45,454 nucleotides of DNA, from the NCBI RefSeq assembly GCF_016429255.1, contig NZ_JAELUG010000046.1, positions 1 to 45,454 on the forward strand. Direction: 5' to 3'. Every line of letters starts with the position of its first letter. Position 1 is the stretch's first letter. A program made the translations under genes and the position numbers. The stretch is from Rhizobium sp. ASV8 (lineage in GTDB: Bacteria; Pseudomonadota; Alphaproteobacteria; Rhizobiales; Rhizobiaceae). Below are positions 42,152-45,454 of the stretch, piece by piece. The notes below the pieces were generated by a model. The model saw only the letters and a program-made list of their open reading frames with translations. It did not search any database and was not told where the DNA came from.

Positions 42152-43378
42152 ATGAAGCGTAGTCTTGCCACATCCGCGATCTTTCACGTCCTGGTGCTGA
42201 TCGGCGCCATGGTGACGCTGAGTGCGCCGGCGCCGCTGGAGACGCCGGAAAGCACGGCGATGGATGTCGATATCGTACCGGCAGACCAGCTTCAGCAGGG
42301 CGAGAAGAAGGCGCCGGTAACGGATCACGTCTCGCGCAAGCAGACGACGAAGCAGGATCAGGTTCCCAACGCCCAGAACGTTGGCGAGAACAAGGTGGAC
42401 ATCAAGAACCCGGTCGTGCCGACCCAGCGGCCGGAGAGCGACACCGCGGCATTAGCGCCGAAGAAGGTGGACACGCCAGTTCCGCAGAACGACCCGCGGC
42501 CGAACGACGTCAAGACCGTAGAGCAGAAGGACACCGAGGCTGCGCCGAAGGAAGTGGCCGCTGTTCCGCAGCAAAAGCCGGATGTGACCCCTACGCCGAA
42601 GGCCGATCCGACACCTCCAACCCCGAAGGCCGATGCGACGCCGACGCCGCAGCCGACCCAACAGCCGACGGAGCAGGCTGAAATACAGCTGCCGAACAAT
42701 GTTCCCGTACCGGACATGAAGCCGCAGCCGACGCCACCTAAGGCCGCCGAACAGAAGCCCGAAGTCAAGCCGGTGCCTAAGCCGGACGTGAAGGTCGCCG
42801 AAGCCAAGCCAACGGACAAGACGACGACGCAGAGCACCAGCAAGACCACATCCAACGACGACGGCAAGAAGGATGCGGACAAGAAGCGCCAAACTGCCAA
42901 AGCCTCAAACAAGGGCTTGGACGATGGTCTTGCCGATGAGATTGCCAACGTTCTGAACAACACGTCGTCGAAGGGCGGTGCGGCTCGCTCGTCTAAGCAA
43001 GCTTCTGCCGGTGCGGATACCCAGGTTGCTTCCCGTGGCGGGATGAAATCACTTGGCGCCGGCAAGCTTAGCCAGAGCCAACAGGACGGTTTGCGCGATC
43101 TGATTCAGAAATACTGGAACCTTCCTCCCGGGCTCGAAGGTGCAGGCGACGTGCGAATCAAGGTGCACTTCAAGCTCGACAAGTCCGGGCAGATCGTCGG
43201 TCAGCCTGAGGCGACGACAAGCGGCGGACCGGCTTCCACGCAGGGTGCTATGCAATCCGCTGCTGTACGCGCCGTCCTGCGCGCGCAGTCGGAGTTCATG
43301 ACGATTCTTCCCGCAGATAAGTATGACGACTGGCAGGAAGTCGTCGTCAATTTCAGCGCAGCGGATCTGGGGATGTGA
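42152..43378 (+). CDS. tolA: TolA, Tol-Pal periplasm-spanning protein
   Basis: This 408-residue protein has an N-terminal membrane helix (about 7-27), a long Pro/Lys/Thr-rich spanning region (about 50-250, with TPTPKADPTPPTPKAD-like repeats, unlike the Ala-rich helix of E. coli TolA) and a C-terminal TolA-III/TonB-like domain (about 310-408; [38 protein letters not shown]) that binds TolB/Pal. It starts ten bases after tolR. Confidence 0.92.
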   Translation: MKRSLATSAIFHVLVLIGAMVTLSAPAPLETPESTAMDVDIVPADQLQQGEKKAPVTDHVSRKQTTKQDQVPNAQNVGENKVDIKNPVVPTQRPESDTAALAPKKVDTPVPQNDPRPNDVKTVEQKDTEAAPKEVAAVPQQKPDVTPTPKADPTPPTPKADATPTPQPTQQPTEQAEIQLPNNVPVPDMKPQPTPPKAAEQKPEVKPVPKPDVKVAEAKPTDKTTTQSTSKTTSNDDGKKDADKKRQTAKASNKGLDDGLADEIANVLNNTSSKGGAARSSKQASAGADTQVASRGGMKSLGAGKLSQSQQDGLRDLIQKYWNLPPGLEGAGDVRIKVHFKLDKSGQIVGQPEATTSGGPASTQGAMQSAAVRAVLRAQSEFMTILPADKYDDWQEVVVNFSAADLGM

Positions 43379-43818
43379 TGCGGGAATTGCAGCATTCGAC
43401 GAACCACTGTCCACGTATCGCCCCGTCTTTGCTCATGGCCTTGGCTGTCGTGTTCTCGGGGACAGCATCGGCCCAGTCTGCGAACGGCGCTGGTGAACAT
43501 CAGCTTGAGCATGTGGCTGCAGATAGTATCCGCGACAAGATTACGAGGAATTGGCTCCGCCCGACGGACCTGCCTGGTGTGAATGCGGTTCATGTCAAGG
43601 TCCGCATGAAGCTCGATCGCGATGGAAAGATTATGGGTCAACCGGAAGTCGTCGCCCGTGGCGGTCCGGAGAAGACTCAAAAAGTTGTGGCGGCAAGTGC
43701 GGTGCGTGCCGTCCTCAGGGCGGCGCCTTTCACGGGTCTGCCACGGGCTCAATTCGACAATGAAACTAGTTCGGTCGAAGTTATCTTGAACTTCGAACCC
43801 GGCGACATGGCGCTTTAA
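43378..43818 (+). CDS. Free-standing exported paralogue of the TolA C-terminal domain
   Basis: This 146-residue protein has a signal peptide ([14 protein letters not shown]) and a single TolA-III/TonB-C-like domain. It aligns with the end of Tol[15 protein letters not shown] against [35 protein letters not shown] against KLDKSGQIVGQPEATTSGGP, and SAVRAVLRA in both. It lacks the membrane anchor and spanning region, so it should be a soluble periplasmic domain. The ATG shares one base with the tolA stop (TGATG), and tolB overlaps its stop (TAATG). A GTG at 43375 adds one codon. Function unknown. Confidence 0.85.
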   Translation: MRELQHSTNHCPRIAPSLLMALAVVFSGTASAQSANGAGEHQLEHVAADSIRDKITRNWLRPTDLPGVNAVHVKVRMKLDRDGKIMGQPEVVARGGPEKTQKVVAASAVRAVLRAAPFTGLPRAQFDNETSSVEVILNFEPGDMAL

Positions 43819-45143
43819 TGCTGAAAGGCTTGGCACATATGATCAGAAACTCCCTCGTTCGTCTCCTGCTGGTGCTGGCGGGCCTGACGGCAGCACTCGC
43901 CACTCCGGCCTATGCCGTGGTCGAGCTCAACATCAACAAGGGCAATGTCCAGCCCATGCCGATCGCGATCACCGATCTTCTGTCGAATGACAGTCTCGGC
44001 CCGCAGATCTCGGGCGTGATTGCCGCCGACCTGCAGCGCTCCGGCTTCTTCGCTCCGATCAACAAGCAGGCCTTCATCGAGAAGATCAGCAATCCGGATT
44101 CGACGCCGCGCTTTGCCGACTGGACGGCGATCAATGCGCAGGCGCTGGTTACCGGCCGCGTGACGCAGGAAGGTGGCCGTCTCCGCGCCGAATTCCGCCT
44201 GTGGGACACCTTCGGCAACAGCCAGATGATCGGCCAGCAGTTCTACGCGCAGCCCGACAACTGGCGTCGCGTAGCCCACATCATCGCCGACGCGATCTAT
44301 CAGAAGATCACCGGCGAGAAGGGCTATTTCGATACCCGCGTCGTCTTCGTTGCGGAAAGCGGCCCCAAGACGGCCCGCAAGACGCAGCTCGGCCTCATGG
44401 ATCAGGACGGTGCCAATGTGCGCATGCTGACAGATGGCAGCGATCTCGTTCTGACGCCGCGCTTCTCTCCGAACCGGCAGGAAGTCACCTACATGTCCTT
44501 CGCTAATCAGCAGCCGCGCGTCTATCTGCTTCAGCTGCAGACAGGCCAGCGCGAACTGGTCGGCAATTTCCCGGGCATGACGTTCTCGCCGCGGTTTTCG
44601 CCGGATGGCCAGCGCGTGATCATGAGCCTTCAGCAGGAAGGCAATGCCAACATCTACACGATGGACCTGCGCTCGCGCACGACCACCCGTCTGACCTCGA
44701 CGGCTGCAATCGATACCTCGCCTTCCTATTCGCCTGACGGCACCCAGATCGCCTTTACGAGCGATCGCGGCGGCAAGCCACAAATCTACGTGATGGGTGC
44801 GGATGGCTCCAACCAGCGCCGCGTTTCCTTCGGCGACGGTTCCTATTCGACGCCGGTCTGGTCGCCGCGCGGCGATCTCATCGCCTTCACCAAGCAGTCG
44901 GGCGGCAGCTTTTCCATCGGCGTCATGAAGACCGACGGTTCGGGCGAACGCCTGCTGACAACCGGCTTCCACAACGAAGGCCCGACCTGGGCTCCGAACG
45001 GCCGCGTCATCATGTTCTACCGCCAGCCTGCTGGTTCCGGCGGCCCGCAGCTCTACTCGATCGATCTGACCGGCTACAACGAGCAGAAAATCCCGACTCC
45101 GGGCTTTGCTTCCGACCCCGCCTGGTCGCCGCTGCTCGAGTAA
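43818..45143 (+). CDS. tolB: TolB, periplasmic Tol-Pal protein
   Basis: This 441-residue protein has a signal peptide (LATPAYAV near residue 33), an N-terminal TolB domain and a six-bladed propeller with [20 protein letters not shown] and similar repeats. It links Pal with TolA. It overlaps the preceding gene by one base (TAATG). An internal start at 43839 ([10 protein letters not shown]) gives a shorter signal peptide and is possible. Confidence 0.94.
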   Translation: MLKGLAHMIRNSLVRLLLVLAGLTAALATPAYAVVELNINKGNVQPMPIAITDLLSNDSLGPQISGVIAADLQRSGFFAPINKQAFIEKISNPDSTPRFADWTAINAQALVTGRVTQEGGRLRAEFRLWDTFGNSQMIGQQFYAQPDNWRRVAHIIADAIYQKITGEKGYFDTRVVFVAESGPKTARKTQLGLMDQDGANVRMLTDGSDLVLTPRFSPNRQEVTYMSFANQQPRVYLLQLQTGQRELVGNFPGMTFSPRFSPDGQRVIMSLQQEGNANIYTMDLRSRTTTRLTSTAAIDTSPSYSPDGTQIAFTSDRGGKPQIYVMGADGSNQRRVSFGDGSYSTPVWSPRGDLIAFTKQSGGSFSIGVMKTDGSGERLLTTGFHNEGPTWAPNGRVIMFYRQPAGSGGPQLYSIDLTGYNEQKIPTPGFASDPAWSPLLE

Positions 45144-45294
45144 AAGAGGATTTGCCACTTTATCGCCGTAAAGTCCTGTGACTGGACCGTTTCCGGACAA
45201 TTTTAGGACATCATTAACCATATTCGTTGGAATCGGATTAACCGAACCCGGTTACAGTCTGGCAACCCTGATAGAGACTAAGGAGAGACCGGCA

Positions 45295-45454
45295 ATGAGC
45301 CGCATCGCAACCCCGGCCGTTGGCCATATGCAAAACCTCGCTCGCAACCCGATCATGATCGCGCTTTTCGTCGGCCTTTCTCTGGCTGGCTGCGCTTCCA
45401 AGAAGGGTCTGCCGAATGATGCCAACGGTCTTGGCCTGAACGGTGGTGCCGGCG
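45295..45454 (+). CDS. pal: Pal, peptidoglycan-associated lipoprotein (5' end only)
   Basis: The first 53 codons are visible. They form a lipoprotein signal with lipobox LAGC, acylated C33, followed by ASKKGLPNDANGLGLNGGAG. AAGGAGAG is about eight bases before the ATG. The place after tolB confirms Pal. The peptidoglycan-binding OmpA-like domain lies outside the window. Confidence 0.92.
   Translation, partial: MSRIATPAVGHMQNLARNPIMIALFVGLSLAGCASKKGLPNDANGLGLNGGAG

Noticed and set aside
43815..45221. 468-codon minus-strand frame across tolB
   Set aside because: It is antisense to tolB and has no recognisable family. Long antisense frames are common in this GC range.
1..45454. CRISPR array, tRNA, insertion sequence or prophage
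   Set aside because: No regularly spaced repeats, no cloverleaf and no transposase, integrase or phage structural gene was seen. The intergenic repeats are hairpins of rhizobial type.

Overview
This 45.4 kb window looks like a chromosomal segment of a Rhizobium-type alphaproteobacterium. The evidence is the high-GC codon use, the family set (RcdA, DUF1192, DUF4164, LpiA/AcvB, a three-gene sqdBDC operon) and hairpin-forming intergenic repeats of a kind common in Rhizobium. Nearly all of it is housekeeping backbone. Several small accessory insertions sit at junctions that are usually tight. No tRNA, rRNA, CRISPR array, insertion sequence or prophage gene was seen.

Left part (1-14.5 kb). Most genes are on the minus strand: a truncated TetM/EF-G-like GTPase, the CtrA-proteolysis adaptor rcdA, an MFS transporter followed by DUF1192 and a possible 31-codon gene, a PhzF-like isomerase, an exported serine hydrolase, and central carbon genes read as tkt, gap, a glycolipid-binding-domain gene, the K+/H+ antiporter cvrA and pgk. 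On the plus strand lie a DUF4164 coiled-coil gene, zapA and a probable 6S RNA.

Middle (14.5-23.6 kb). An accessory block separates the 6S RNA from the folate gene fau, which sits next to 6S RNA in many proteobacteria. It holds a CLC chloride channel with CBS domains, a MarR regulator with a palindromic operator, a divergent ArsR/AHSA1 pair, the acid-tolerance operon lpiA-acvB (lysyl-phosphatidylglycerol synthesis and turnover) and a HAD phosphatase. Composite repeats occur inside and at its edges.

23.6-34.9 kb. The backbone resumes with fau, a YmdB-like phosphodiesterase, a lipoprotein and yebC. An ECF sigma/anti-sigma operon follows, divergent from a metallo-beta-lactamase-fold, TPR and DoxX operon. 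Both sides of their shared intergenic region carry the same bipartite motif, GGGAATAA-N14-CGATCT, which predicts one autoregulated regulon. Next come an LLM-class oxidoreductase and ruvC, ruvA and ruvB. A vapBC toxin-antitoxin pair is inserted between ruvC and ruvA. Its promoter overlaps an exact GTTC-N7-GTTC box, the alphaproteobacterial LexA-site consensus.

34.9-45.4 kb. A metallophosphoesterase, a Nudix hydrolase and a DinB-like gene follow ruvB. The sulfolipid operon sqdB-sqdD-sqdC converges on them with ATGA couplings. The Tol-Pal cell-envelope cluster closes the window: ybgC, tolQ, tolR, tolA, a free-standing exported paralogue of the TolA C-terminal domain, tolB and the start of pal.

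The points most worth a second look are the LexA-type box at vapBC inside the ruv locus, the paired ECF promoters, the extra TolA-domain gene, the possible 31-codon gene and the split 6S-fau junction.
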